A stretch of 64,000 bases of DNA from Nostoc sp. 'Peltigera membranacea cyanobiont' N6 (GCF_002949735.1 NZ_CP026681.1:7408501-7472500); one strand, 5' to 3'; numbered from the stretch's first letter, positions 8,475-17,536 are shown. Numbers and translations: made by a program. The notes: generated by a model not told the origin, from the letters alone.

Positions 8475-9429
8475 TTTACTTAAATCTGCTTCTGAAACAA
8501 ATATTCTCATCGTAGACGATACCCCCGATAATCTCCGATTGTTAACTAAAATACTAGAGTCGCAGGGCTATATTATCCGTAAATCTCTCAATGGGAGAAT
8601 GGCATTACAAGCTGCTTATCGATATCCGCCAGATTTGATTTTGCTTGACATCAATATGCCCGAAATGAACGGCTATGAAGTTTGTCAACAGTTGAAAGCA
8701 TCAAAAACAACAGATCAAATTCCGATTATTTTTATTAGTGCCCTTGACCAAATCAATGATAAAGTTCAGGCATTTGAACTGGGTGGACAAGACTATATTA
8801 CCAAGCCGTTTCAAGAACTTGAAGTGCTAATGCGAGTCAAAAACCAGCTACTCATCAAACAGCAATACCAACAACTTCTCGAACAAAATCAACGCCTAGA
8901 GCATGAAATTCAAGAACGTCTAAAGGCTGAAGCAGACATAAGACAGCTATCTCTCACTGATGATTTGACAGGATTATATAATCGACGGGGTTTCTTTTGG
9001 CTGGCAAATCAGCAATTTAAAATTGCCCAGAGGACACAAATGTTGTGTTGTCTTTTGTTTGTTGATTTAGATGGTTTAAAGCAGATTAATGACTCTCTAG
9101 GGCATGAAATAGGAGACAGAATGATCGTTGACACAGCCCAAATACTAAAGCAAACTTTCCGTGATTCTGATATTGTTGCCCGTCTAGGAGGAGATGAATT
9201 TGTAATATTTGTTCCTATCTGCTCTAAGAATACAGATGAATTTTATCCTCGATTGCAAGCAAGTATCGATCGCTATAATCAAGATCGTAACTATTTATAT
9301 CAACTATCTATAAGTATTGGCGTGACACAATGCACCTTGAATGAAAACGTTTCGCTAGAACAATTGATAGAAGAGGCTGACAAGCTCATGTATGAACATA
9401 AACGTGCTAAACGCCTCGTAGAACATTAA
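8467..9429 (+). CDS. Response regulator with diguanylate cyclase output (REC-GGDEF)
   Basis: Probable c-di-GMP synthase controlled by phosphorylation. Residues about 10-130 are a receiver domain with the acceptor Asp61 in LLDINMPEMNGYE and the conserved KPF lysine. A short coiled coil (about 130-160) leads to a GGDEF domain (about 160-315) with an intact active-site GGDEF and an RDSD sequence that matches the RxxD inhibitory site (RDSDIVARLGGDEF). The start is GTG at 8467, inside the end of the phytochrome gene, so translation is likely coupled and the phytochrome kinase is the natural phosphate donor. All residues needed for cyclase activity are visible. Confidence 0.93.
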   Translation: MANLLKSASETNILIVDDTPDNLRLLTKILESQGYIIRKSLNGRMALQAAYRYPPDLILLDINMPEMNGYEVCQQLKASKTTDQIPIIFISALDQINDKVQAFELGGQDYITKPFQELEVLMRVKNQLLIKQQYQQLLEQNQRLEHEIQERLKAEADIRQLSLTDDLTGLYNRRGFFWLANQQFKIAQRTQMLCCLLFVDLDGLKQINDSLGHEIGDRMIVDTAQILKQTFRDSDIVARLGGDEFVIFVPICSKNTDEFYPRLQASIDRYNQDRNYLYQLSISIGVTQCTLNENVSLEQLIEEADKLMYEHKRAKRLVEH

Positions 9430-9466
9430 CAAGAAAGAATTCAGGAGTCAGGAGAAGCAGTTCGGT

Positions 9467-9491
9467 GGTATCATTGCATCGAAATGATACC
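9467..9491. terminator. Hairpin after the phytochrome-GGDEF operon
   Basis: GGTATCATT pairs perfectly with AATGATACC across a 7-nt loop, followed by a weak T-rich stretch (AATTTTG). It lies 37 bp after the REC-GGDEF stop. It could be a terminator or, being palindromic, a protein-binding site upstream of the next gene. Confidence 0.5.
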
Positions 9492-9562
9492 GTAATTTTG
9501 TCTAGATATAGAATTCTATCGCCCTACTAATGATAGATTATTTCTGAAAGGAGTTTGCTGCA

Positions 9563-10432
9563 ATGTCCACAACACCAACTACCCGATTAATTTTAGAGAC
9601 TTTACTCCCCCATCTGAAAGTAGCAGCAGCTTATGCCAATTTTCTGCAACCAAAAATTGCTGCACTTCCCGCCAAAGAACAAGCAAACAACTTTTTTAGT
9701 GCTGCACTGACTGATGCAGATGTGGCTATTCAAAATTTGGTAGAAGTAGTATTACTAGGCACTTTCCCAGAGATTCGCTTTTATGGTGAAGAATATGAAA
9801 GCTCTAATAATACCAAGTATTTTCGCGCTACCGAACTCGGTTCAGAAGGTGATTACTTAGTAACACTTGACCCGATTGATGGGACGAAGTTTTACATGGA
9901 TGGACATTCTAATTACCAAATTATTCTCAGTATTCTAAATTATGATGAATTTGAAGCAGTAATTGCCATTTCCCCTGCCCAAAACATTTATTTTTATGCC
10001 CTTCGAGGTGAAGGTGCTTTTAAAGGGACGCTCGATATGAACTTAGAAGCCTGTACCCCTTTACATATAACATCCGCCAAACCTGCTATTTTGTTGGGAT
10101 GGGGGATGAATGCGATCGCACCTTCACTAAAAGATCGATATCAAGTAATCGATATAGCAACTGATTACTCTAGCGATATTCAAATTCCCAATCTTAATGG
10201 TATTCTCAGTGGCGACTTGAGTGGAGCAGTCATCAAATCAGGTAAGTTTATTGATAGTGCTGCACTGGCTTTTATTGCGAAAGAGGCTGGTTGGATTGTG
10301 ACTACTCTAGACGGTTCAACTTTACCGCCACTGCATACTTGTAAAAACTATAGTCTGCCTGGATTGATCGTAGCTGCCTCAAAATCTGTTCATCAAGATT
10401 TACTTAAAGCGATGCAAAGTGTAGCTGTTTGA
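9563..10432 (+). CDS. Inositol monophosphatase family protein
   Basis: Predicted Mg2+-dependent phosphomonoesterase of the IMPase/FBPase/CysQ superfamily, 289 residues. The metal-binding sequences are visible: a GEEYES segment (first acidic site) near residue 75 and DPIDGTKF near residue 112; a later Asp-containing segment (FIDSAALAFIAKEAG) fits the third metal site region. The substrate cannot be told from the sequence; inositol phosphate, histidinol phosphate or PAP are possibilities for the family. A good ribosome binding site (AAGGAG, about 9546-9551) supports the ATG at 9563. No signal peptide, so probably cytoplasmic. It stands alone, with a hairpin upstream and a heptamer repeat downstream. 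Confidence 0.88.
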   Translation: MSTTPTTRLILETLLPHLKVAAAYANFLQPKIAALPAKEQANNFFSAALTDADVAIQNLVEVVLLGTFPEIRFYGEEYESSNNTKYFRATELGSEGDYLVTLDPIDGTKFYMDGHSNYQIILSILNYDEFEAVIAISPAQNIYFYALRGEGAFKGTLDMNLEACTPLHITSAKPAILLGWGMNAIAPSLKDRYQVIDIATDYSSDIQIPNLNGILSGDLSGAVIKSGKFIDSAALAFIAKEAGWIVTTLDGSTLPPLHTCKNYSLPGLIVAASKSVHQDLLKAMQSVAV

Positions 10433-10443
10433 GGTATGGCAAG

Positions 10444-10473
10444 GGACTGGGGACTTGGGACTGGGGACTGGGT
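10444..10473. repeat. Heptanucleotide tandem repeat (GGACTGG type)
   Basis: Four consecutive 7-bp units (GGACTGG, GGACTTG, GGACTGG, GGACTGG) just after the phosphatase gene. This is a short tandemly repeated repeat of the kind common in heterocystous cyanobacteria. Confidence 0.85.
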
Positions 10474-10585
10474 GAAAAGTCTTTTTGTGTCTAAGTTTCA
10501 CGATCTTTTGATGTCCTAACCACCTTAACTGTTGCTGTAAAAGCAACTAGATACCGTCTTCTACGACTCATATTTTTTTGACAAA

Positions 10586-11566
10586 ATGAAAATCTGTATT
10601 GTTGGCGCGGGTGCGATTGGTGGATATTTAGGGGCAAAACTGGCACTTGCAGGTGAAGCCGTGACGCTGATTGCGCGTGGTTCTCATTTGGAAGCAATTC
10701 AAAAAAATGGGCTGAAGTTGCTCATGGCAGACGGTTCTAGCCAAATTGCTACTCCGACTTTAGCAACTAGTGATATTGAGGAAGCGGGGACACAAGATGT
10801 AGTAATTTTAACTGTTAAGGCTCACAGTGTACCTGCGATCGCACCCTCTCTTCCTGCACTCTACAATCCTCACACAATGGTGGTGACAGCCCAAAATGGC
10901 GTTCCTTGGTGGTACTTTCGTCAGCATGGCGGTGAGTATGAAGGTACGCGGATTCAATCTGTCGATCCAGATGGAATTATTGAAGCTAGTATCGGTGCTG
11001 AACGCGCCATTGGTTGTGTGGTTTACCCGGCAACTGAAATAATTGAACCAGGTGTGATCAAACATATTGAAGGCGATCGCTTTACTCTCGGTGAAATTGA
11101 TGGGAGTAAAAGCGATCGCATCCAATTATTGGCACAAACTCTCAAACAGGCAGGATTCAAAGCACCAATCCGCAATCAAATTCGTACAGAAATTTGGATC
11201 AAGTTGTGGGGGAATGTGGCATTTAATCCCATAAGTGCCTTAACTGGTGCTACTTTAGAGGATATTTGCCGCTATCCCCTTACCCGCGAACTAGCGCGGC
11301 AAATGATGACTGAAACTCAAGCGATCGCAGAAAATTTGGGTATAAAGTTTGGCATCACTTTAGAACAGCGAATTAATGGGGCTGAAAATGTTGGCGCTCA
11401 CAAAACCTCAATGCTACAAGATATTGAAGGCGGACGCGCTACGGAGATAGACGCGATCGTTGGCGCGGTGGCAGAATTGGGAAAACTCACTCAAATTCCC
11501 ACACCTTATATTGATGCTATTTATGCCAGCGTCAAGCTGCTGGAAGCGACAAAAATAAAAGTTTGA
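10586..11566 (+). CDS. panE: 2-dehydropantoate 2-reductase (PanE/ApbA family)
   Basis: NADPH-dependent ketopantoate reductase, the step giving pantoate for pantothenate and CoA synthesis. The 326-residue protein opens with a Rossmann dinucleotide motif (IVGAGAIGGYLGA). The central region has the family lysine in EIWIKLWGNVAFNPISAL and the C-terminal helical domain has the conserved SMLQDIEGGRATEIDAI segment. Length is normal for the family. Related enzymes of the ApbA family may act on other 2-keto acids, so the exact substrate is inferred. No operon partner is evident. Confidence 0.92.
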   Translation: MKICIVGAGAIGGYLGAKLALAGEAVTLIARGSHLEAIQKNGLKLLMADGSSQIATPTLATSDIEEAGTQDVVILTVKAHSVPAIAPSLPALYNPHTMVVTAQNGVPWWYFRQHGGEYEGTRIQSVDPDGIIEASIGAERAIGCVVYPATEIIEPGVIKHIEGDRFTLGEIDGSKSDRIQLLAQTLKQAGFKAPIRNQIRTEIWIKLWGNVAFNPISALTGATLEDICRYPLTRELARQMMTETQAIAENLGIKFGITLEQRINGAENVGAHKTSMLQDIEGGRATEIDAIVGAVAELGKLTQIPTPYIDAIYASVKLLEATKIKV

Positions 11567-11658
11567 TTTGCTGTCTAGTTAAATAGATTAAACGTGCCAT
11601 TATATCATGTAAAAATACAAAAAAACTCTTATTGCTGATACTAAGAGTATTTGATAAT

Positions 11659-12852
11659 ATGGATGAAAAATTGTCTCTTGTGAATGAAATCAATAATATG
11701 ATTGATACCGATAGAGCAGGTAGATACATAGAACAGCTTACTGGATACAAAGCTTTTATACCTAATCCTTTACCGCCTATACCCAAATTATGTATTGATG
11801 ATGAAATGTTAGAACTTTTATCACAAGCAGATAGAGCATTAGGTCGTTTAGATGGATCAACAGACGCTTTACCTAATCCCGACTTATTCGTGTTTATGTA
11901 TGTTCGTAAAGAGGCAGTGTTGTCAAGTCAGATAGAAGGAACACAAGCTTCTTTGATAGATGTCCTTGAGTTTGAATCCCGTACAGTTGAACCAGACAAC
12001 CCGCAAGATGTAACCGAAGTTGTCAACTATATTGCAGCAATTAATCACGGACTCGAAAGATTAGAAAATAATTTTCCTTTATCATTGCGATTGATCCGTG
12101 AAATTCATAAAGAATTATTGAGAGAAGGCCGAGGTTCTGAAAAGGGTTCAGGAGAATTTCGCCGCAGCCAAAATTGGATTGGTGAAGGAAGATGTAATTT
12201 AAAGGAAGCTACTTATATTCCACCTCCACCCCATGATATGCAAGAAGCTTTAAGTAATTTTGAGAAGTTTTTACATGACTCTGCTCCAATGCCAGCTTTA
12301 ATTAAAATTGGATTAGCTCATGCTCAGTTTGAGACAATTCACCCTTTTGAAGACGGCAATGGAAGAACAGGACGCTTACTAATTACTCTCTTATTATGTG
12401 AAAAAAATATATTAAAACGTCCTCTGCTCTATATATCTTATTACTTCAAAAAATACCGATTACAATATTACAATCATCTCCAATCTATCAGGGATAATGG
12501 TGACTGGGAAAGCTGGCTTAAGTTTTTTTTAAAAGGTGTATATGAAGTTTCCCAAGAAGCATCTACTGTTGCTCGTCAAATAGTTAATTTAAAAGAAGAA
12601 CATCGTAAAACAGTAATGGAACGAATGGGAAATCGGAAGGCAGGGAATGCTATAGCTTTACTCGAAAAACTATATTACAAGCCAGTTTTTAATATAGAAA
12701 TGGCTCAAGAATTTACCCAATTATCATACACTAACGCTAACATTCTAGTCAGAGAACTATGTAATATAGGAATCGTGGAAGAAGTTACTGGAAATAAACG
12801 TAACCGAGCTTTTATTTATGAACCATACCTATCTATTTTTAAGGAGTCTTAA
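11659..12852 (+). CDS. Fic family protein (AMPylase type, class II)
   Basis: Fic-domain nucleotidyl transferase, predicted to add AMP (or another phosphate-containing group) to a target protein hydroxyl. The catalytic loop HPFEDGNGRTGR is complete, including the His and the Gly-Asn-Gly phosphate-binding turn. Upstream, SSQIEGTQAS matches the (S/T)xxxE inhibitory helix placed N-terminal to the Fic core, which defines class II enzymes and suggests auto-inhibition by its own Glu. The last 90 residues resemble a winged-helix domain. The frame could begin at TTG 11632, but the ATG at 11659 is more natural. It stands alone, with no antitoxin-sized gene beside it, which agrees with self-inhibition. 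Confidence 0.93.
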   Translation: MDEKLSLVNEINNMIDTDRAGRYIEQLTGYKAFIPNPLPPIPKLCIDDEMLELLSQADRALGRLDGSTDALPNPDLFVFMYVRKEAVLSSQIEGTQASLIDVLEFESRTVEPDNPQDVTEVVNYIAAINHGLERLENNFPLSLRLIREIHKELLREGRGSEKGSGEFRRSQNWIGEGRCNLKEATYIPPPPHDMQEALSNFEKFLHDSAPMPALIKIGLAHAQFETIHPFEDGNGRTGRLLITLLLCEKNILKRPLLYISYYFKKYRLQYYNHLQSIRDNGDWESWLKFFLKGVYEVSQEASTVARQIVNLKEEHRKTVMERMGNRKAGNAIALLEKLYYKPVFNIEMAQEFTQLSYTNANILVRELCNIGIVEEVTGNKRNRAFIYEPYLSIFKES

Positions 12853-13066
12853 CAACAAAGCAAATGCAGATTTAAGTAGGTTGGCGGGAAAATTCATAAC
12901 TATGTCATTGCGAGTGAAACGAAGCAATCGCAAAGGTTTCAAGTATTTTCCATTTCGTTACATAGTTAAGTTTGTTTATGCCCACCTACTTAAAAGCTTC
13001 TGCACAAAACTTATAGCTACACTAAAATCTTTTGATAGCTATGAAATTTATATAATTATCAAGTCT

Positions 13067-14554
13067 ATGAAGAAAAAGAAAGGATGGCTATTAACAATAC
13101 TGGTTGTAGCAGTAGTAGGAATTAGCATTATTACAGGACAAAGTAATTCTCTAAAGGCAGCTTCACCTTTAGGTAGAGACACGCTGACGATGATTACTTC
13201 GCCAGATTATCCCCCTTATGAGTTTTATGATACGAAAGGAGGCGATCGCCAAATCGTTGGCTTTGATATAGATATTGCCAAAACCCTTGCTAAAAAACTA
13301 GGGTTTAAACTTAAAATAATGGAATCTGATTTTAATGGATTAATTCCTGGACTGCAAGCAAATCGGGCTGACTTTGTAATGGCTGGGATGACTCCGACTC
13401 CAGAACGTCAGAAAAATATTGATTTTTCAATTATTTATTACGAAGCCAAAGATACCATTGTCGCTCCTAAAGGTAGCAATCTGAAGCAGCCCCAAGACTT
13501 ATCAGGAAAGAAGCTTGGCGTACAACTAGGAACGATACAAGAACAAAATGCTCAGAAAATTGCTAAAAAAGTTGCAGGTATTCAGCTAAAGCAACTCAAT
13601 AAAGTCCCGGAAGTAGTTCAAGAAATCAAATCTGGACGAATCAATGCCGCAATCGTTGAGGATACCGTCGCTAAGGGATTCGCCCAAGCTAACCCAGATT
13701 TAGAATTTAATGTTATTCCCTCAGAGGAAGCAAGTGGATCTGCGATCGCTTTTCCTAAAGGTTCTTCTTTTGTAGAACCGTTTAACAAAGTCCTTCAACA
13801 AATGAAGGATGATGGCACATTGAATAAATTTGTCGCCAAATGGTTTTCACAGAATACCGCCAATCCTGTATCTTCCACTCCTGCCAAAGGCGGATTGAAT
13901 CTTGACTTCACCAGAATTCTTCCCGACATTCCCTTTATTCTTCGGGGAATTCCTTTAACTTTGTTGTTCACGCTATTATCTGTATCCTTGGGGTTAATCT
14001 GGGGAACAATCCTATCTCTATTAAAAATTCTCGGCATCAAGCCGCTTACCTGGGTTGCTAACGCCTACACCTCTGTTTTTCGAGGCACACCTTTGCTATT
14101 ACAATTGGCATTGGTTTACTATGCAACACCCCAACTTACAGGCTATGACATTTCAGCATTGCAAGCTGGGGTATTAACTTTTACTTTGAATTCTGGCGCT
14201 TATATGTCGGAAACTATCAGGGGTGGGATTCAAGCGGTGGATAAAGGGCAAAGTGAAGCGGCGATGTCTATGGGTGTTCCCTATTGGTTGATGATGTGGG
14301 ATATAATTTTGCCCCAAGCATTGAAGAATATTCTGCCAGCATTGGTAAATGAAACTATCGGATTGCTTAAAGATTCCGCGCTGGTGTCAACCATTGGTGT
14401 GGTGGAAATATTACGCAGCGCTCAAATCGTTGGTGCAAATAAGTATATTTATTTTGAACCACTGCTATTTGCCGGATTAATTTACTATGTTTTAGTAATG
14501 GGTATGACTTTGAGTGCATCGGCTTTAGAAAGGAGGTTACGACAAAGTGAATAA
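13067..14554 (+). CDS. Amino-acid ABC transporter, substrate-binding protein/permease fusion
   Basis: One polypeptide combines a periplasmic solute-binding domain and a membrane permease for polar amino-acid uptake, an arrangement known in cyanobacterial Bgt/Gln-type systems. Residues 1-30 are a signal anchor (MKKKKGWLLTILVVAVVG). Residues about 40-275 are a family 3 binding domain (SPDYPPYEFYD, GFDIDIAKTLA, FVMAGMTPTPERQK). The C-terminal 210 residues form a HisM-type permease (RGIPLTLLFTLLSVSLG, the EAA-like loop SEAAMSMGVPYW). The frame extends upstream to 12818 but the true start is the ATG at 13067 before the signal sequence. The stop overlaps the ATPase gene by 8 bp, so the two form an operon. 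The substrate is not certain; glutamine or basic amino acids are likely from the family. Confidence 0.92.
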   Translation: MKKKKGWLLTILVVAVVGISIITGQSNSLKAASPLGRDTLTMITSPDYPPYEFYDTKGGDRQIVGFDIDIAKTLAKKLGFKLKIMESDFNGLIPGLQANRADFVMAGMTPTPERQKNIDFSIIYYEAKDTIVAPKGSNLKQPQDLSGKKLGVQLGTIQEQNAQKIAKKVAGIQLKQLNKVPEVVQEIKSGRINAAIVEDTVAKGFAQANPDLEFNVIPSEEASGSAIAFPKGSSFVEPFNKVLQQMKDDGTLNKFVAKWFSQNTANPVSSTPAKGGLNLDFTRILPDIPFILRGIPLTLLFTLLSVSLGLIWGTILSLLKILGIKPLTWVANAYTSVFRGTPLLLQLALVYYATPQLTGYDISALQAGVLTFTLNSGAYMSETIRGGIQAVDKGQSEAAMSMGVPYWLMMWDIILPQALKNILPALVNETIGLLKDSALVSTIGVVEILRSAQIVGANKYIYFEPLLFAGLIYYVLVMGMTLSASALERRLRQSE

Positions 14555-15281
14555 TGTAGTAGTTCGCACAGAATTCTTATGTAAATCCTTTGGAAAACTC
14601 GACGTACTCAAAGATATTTCTACTGAGTTTTATCAAGGCGAAGTGGTTGCTATATTAGGCCCTTCTGGTTCAGGGAAGTCTACCTTTCTGCGATGCATAA
14701 ATTTGCTAGAACAACCCACCAAGGGAAGAATCTACTTTAACGAGCAAGAAATTACCAATCCCAAGGCAAACATTGCGAAGGTGCGTCAGCATTTGGTAAT
14801 GGTATTTCAACATTTTAATTTGTTTCCCCACATGAATGTGCTGCAAAATGTCACCTACGCACCGATAAAGGTGAAAGGGATAAACAAGCAAAAAGCAGAA
14901 CAACATGGCTTAGAATTGCTTGAATCGGTAGGTTTAGAAGAAAAAGTGTCTGTCTATCCGTCCAAACTATCGGGGGGACAGAAACAGCGAGTAGCGATCG
15001 CGCGGGCATTAGCAATGGAACCTGAGATGATTTTGTTTGATGAACCCACCTCTGCACTAGATCCCGAAATGGTTAAGGATGTGCTGGAAGTGATGAAAGA
15101 TTTAGCGCTATCTGGGATGACAATGGCGATCGTTACCCATGAAATGGGCTTTGCAAAAGAAGTTGCCAATCGGATTATGTTCCTCGACCAGGGAAGTTTA
15201 GCAGAAGATGCTACCCCTAACGAGTTTTTCCAAAATCCTAAGTGCGATCGCGCCAAGCAGTTCTTAGAAAAAATGCTTTAG
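14547..15281 (+). CDS. Polar amino-acid ABC transporter ATP-binding protein (GlnQ type)
   Basis: ATPase subunit that powers the fused binding-protein/permease encoded just upstream. At 244 residues it is full length for the family. Visible motifs: Walker A GPSGSGKST, Q-loop VFQHFNLFPHM, signature LSGGQKQRVAIARAL, Walker B MILFDEPTSALD and the switch His in AIVTHEMGFA. The GTG start at 14547 is preceded by AGGAGG (14531-14536) and lies inside the end of the permease gene, which indicates translational coupling. Its last 4 bp overlap the end of the convergent Nudix gene. Confidence 0.95.
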   Translation: MNNVVVRTEFLCKSFGKLDVLKDISTEFYQGEVVAILGPSGSGKSTFLRCINLLEQPTKGRIYFNEQEITNPKANIAKVRQHLVMVFQHFNLFPHMNVLQNVTYAPIKVKGINKQKAEQHGLELLESVGLEEKVSVYPSKLSGGQKQRVAIARALAMEPEMILFDEPTSALDPEMVKDVLEVMKDLALSGMTMAIVTHEMGFAKEVANRIMFLDQGSLAEDATPNEFFQNPKCDRAKQFLEKML

Positions 15282-15766
15282 AATAATTGAAATTCGCCGC
15301 TTTTTTTGTATTCTTGAAACTTTTCCAAAACGGGGCGATCGTTTGGCATTAAGGTAGGTAAGTCAGCCAAATCAAAGAATTCCAGCGCCAGCGATTCTCC
15401 ATCTAAGCAAGCGAGACTGCCCTCCCATTCAACGGCTCGTAAAATTAAAATGTAGTTTTGGACGCGATCGCCATTAGGATAAGTTACAGTTTCAAAGGCT
15501 GGGTTGGAAGAAAACCCCACGGCTACAAAACGCTTAACTGTTAAACCAGTTTCTTCAAAAACCTCCCGTGCTGAACATTCTTCAGCAGATTCACCGACTT
15601 CTGGACAGCCACCAGGTAGTCCCCAAAGTTTAAAATCACTTCGCTTTTGCAACAAAACGCGCCCCAAGTTATCCTCAATAATCACACGTGCGCCAAATAA
15701 TAGAAGTAAGCGATCGCCTACAATTTGTCGTAACTTGCCGAGATAAGAGTCTGACCAATTTGCCAT
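15278..15766 (-). CDS. Nudix hydrolase
   Basis: Predicted pyrophosphohydrolase acting on a nucleoside diphosphate linked to another group. The Nudix box is complete (GGCPEVGESAEE, then AREVFEETGL), fitting Gx5Ex7REUxEExGU with both catalytic glutamates. The N-terminal segment (LLLLFGARVIIEDNLGRVLL) is the usual first strand pair. 162 residues is typical. The substrate cannot be deduced. The 3' end overlaps that of the ABC transporter ATPase by 4 bp, so the two genes converge with no space for a separate terminator. Confidence 0.93.
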   Translation of the reverse strand: MANWSDSYLGKLRQIVGDRLLLLFGARVIIEDNLGRVLLQKRSDFKLWGLPGGCPEVGESAEECSAREVFEETGLTVKRFVAVGFSSNPAFETVTYPNGDRVQNYILILRAVEWEGSLACLDGESLALEFFDLADLPTLMPNDRPVLEKFQEYKKSGEFQLF

Positions 15767-15906
15767 AATTTTAGAGAAAATCTAAAGGTAGCAAATAGCA
15801 TCTAAATTTACTTCAGTGTTTGTACATCTGGATAATAAGAAAAATAGTCGGTAATGTTTGCGATCGCTGTCTTCAGTCCAAATCAATCAAGCATAGTAGT
15901 TACTAT

Positions 15907-16443
15907 ATGAACTTCTGCCTATTTATCATTGATATTCAAAATGGATTTATCACTCAAAATACAAGCCATATTCCACAAAGGGTTAAATCCTTATTAGAGC
16001 AAAATATCTTTGAACACGTCATCTTCACAAAATTTATAAATACACCCAACAGTCCTTATGTCAAATATCTAAATTGGCACAATCTCATATCACCATCTGA
16101 GCAAAAAATTGTGGATGAAATTGAACCATTTGCTCAAGCAACTTTTGATAAAACTATATATACCGCTTGTAATGAAGAGACACTTAATTTTTTAAACAAA
16201 AATGATATCCAAAAAGTATTTATTTGTGGATTAGATACTGATTCTTGTGTTTTAAAAACTGCTGTTGATTTTTTTGAGAACAATATGAAACCTTATATTT
16301 TAGAATATTATTCAGCATCAACAGGAGGGGATAAAATTCACCAGGCAGGTATTTTAGGATTAAGTCAGATGATTGGGGTAAATAATATTGTAACTGAACC
16401 TTTAGATAAGCAGAATCTAAATAAGTACTTACAGTTAGTATAA
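15907..16443 (+). CDS. Cysteine hydrolase, isochorismatase-like
   Basis: Member of the isochorismatase-like amidohydrolase fold. The catalytic triad is visible: Asp in LFIIDIQNGF, a Lys in the middle of the protein (FDKTIYTAC) and the nucleophile Cys in CGLDTDSCVLKTAVD. A cis-peptide-type sequence precedes the Cys as expected. The frame extends upstream to 15820, but the ATG at 15907 gives the standard N-terminus (MNFCLFIIDIQNG). The substrate is unknown; nicotinamidase and related amidase activities occur in the family. The TAA stop lies inside the left terminal repeat of a MITE. The gene is more AT-rich than its neighbours. Confidence 0.88.
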   Translation: MNFCLFIIDIQNGFITQNTSHIPQRVKSLLEQNIFEHVIFTKFINTPNSPYVKYLNWHNLISPSEQKIVDEIEPFAQATFDKTIYTACNEETLNFLNKNDIQKVFICGLDTDSCVLKTAVDFFENNMKPYILEYYSASTGGDKIHQAGILGLSQMIGVNNIVTEPLDKQNLNKYLQLV

Positions 16444-16590
16444 GAATCATATTTGATTTTTGAACAAAACTAGGTATTGTAGGGTGTGTTAGAACGCAGT
16501 TCGTAACGCACCAAACCCTTGACGATCGTGCGTTACGCTGTCGCTAACACACCCTACGTATCTTTTCAGAAATCAAATACTAGTCCTATA
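16439..16590. mobile_element. 152-bp MITE, copy A
   Basis: The terminal inverted repeats start TATAAGAATC and end AGTCCTATA. The interior GTAGGGTGTGTTAG...CTAACACACCCTAC is a near-perfect palindrome. It matches copy C at 56378-56529 almost base for base. TA at both ends suits a TA target duplication (IS630/Tc1-mariner type). The left end supplies the stop codon of the cysteine hydrolase gene. The remaining bases to 16791 hold nothing recognisable. Confidence 0.88.
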
Positions 16591-16791
16591 TAAGAATTCT
16601 ATCTGATTTCAGATAAAACTGGCTCTTTAGTCTCAGTATATTTTCAAAAGTCAAATTGAAGTTTTATGGTTTTAACCCACATTCCGTAGGTGCGATGTTT
16701 ATAAAGAAAATGTAAAGGTAGCAAATAGCGATCGCGTGAAAACAGGATAATACAGCTGAACTCTCAAATCGTTCCCATTCAACATAGAACT

Positions 16792-17370
16792 ATGGCATCT
16801 ACACCTAAAATCCTCGCCTTTGCTGGCAGCACCCGGATTGATTCTTACAACAAAAAACTGGTAAAAATCGCGGCGGCTGGCGCTCAGGTAGCAGGCGCAG
16901 AAGTGACTTATCTAGACCTCCGTGATTTGCCCCTACCTCTGTTTGATGAAGATTTGGAAGCTCAAGAAGGATTACCTGCCAACGCCCGCACTTTAAAGGA
17001 TTTGCTGATTTCTCATCAAGGATTGCTGATTGCTTCGCCGGAATATAACAGTTCACTCACAGCAGTTTTGAAGAACGCCATTGACTGGGCATCCCGTCCA
17101 GCCGCAAATGAAGCGCCATTGGCTGCTTTTGCAGGTAAAGTTGCTACTATTATGAGCGCTTCCCCAGGCGCTCTTGGTGGTTTGCGCGGGTTGGTTCACC
17201 TGCGTTCTATTTTGGGAAACATCAAAGTTTTGGTACTACCCGATCAAATCGCATTACCCAAAGCTTACGAAGCCTTCAATCATGATGGCACTTTAAAAGA
17301 TCCGAAACAGCAAGAATCTATTGAGCAGTTGGGTAATGGCTTAACAAAAATATTGCTGAAGCTTAATTAA
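16792..17370 (+). CDS. NADPH-dependent FMN reductase family protein
   Basis: Flavodoxin-fold oxidoreductase of about 192 residues, related to SsuE/ArsH-type NAD(P)H:FMN or quinone reductases. The FMN phosphate-binding loop is AGSTRIDSYNKKL (GSxRxxSxN) near the N-terminus, and the flavin-binding turn SPEYNSSLTAVLKNAIDW is complete. A Gly-rich loop (SASPGALGGLRGLVHLR) also fits. No membrane segment; cytoplasmic. It is single, between MITE copies A and B. The electron acceptor in vivo is not evident from sequence. Confidence 0.92.
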   Translation: MASTPKILAFAGSTRIDSYNKKLVKIAAAGAQVAGAEVTYLDLRDLPLPLFDEDLEAQEGLPANARTLKDLLISHQGLLIASPEYNSSLTAVLKNAIDWASRPAANEAPLAAFAGKVATIMSASPGALGGLRGLVHLRSILGNIKVLVLPDQIALPKAYEAFNHDGTLKDPKQQESIEQLGNGLTKILLKLN

Positions 17371-17384
17371 ATTGTTCAATTTTA

Positions 17385-17536
17385 TATAGGAATCCGGTTT
17401 GATTTGGAGAAAATATCCGTAGGATATTATCGCGGAGAGTACGGCATCAAACCCTTGATAATAGTGCGTTACGAACTCCGTTCTAACACACTCTACAATA
17501 CCTAATTTCGTTCAAAAATCAAATAGTAATCCTATA
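17385..17536. mobile_element. 152-bp MITE, copy B (more diverged)
   Basis: Starts TATAGGAATCC and ends AATCCTATA, exactly the same length as copies A and C but with many internal substitutions. It shares the ACCCTTGATAATAGTGCGTT core. The right end overlaps the 3' end of the convergent TauE-like gene, whose TAG stop (17532-17534) is formed by the MITE terminus. Confidence 0.82.

Noticed and set aside
11532..11786. 84-residue minus-strand frame over the Fic gene start
   Set aside because: It overlaps the panE end and Fic start and shows no family likeness.
12818..13066. 83-residue N-terminal extension of the transporter fusion
   Set aside because: It precedes a proper signal peptide and covers a dispersed repeat (TCATTGCGAGTGAAACGAAG), so it is not part of the protein.
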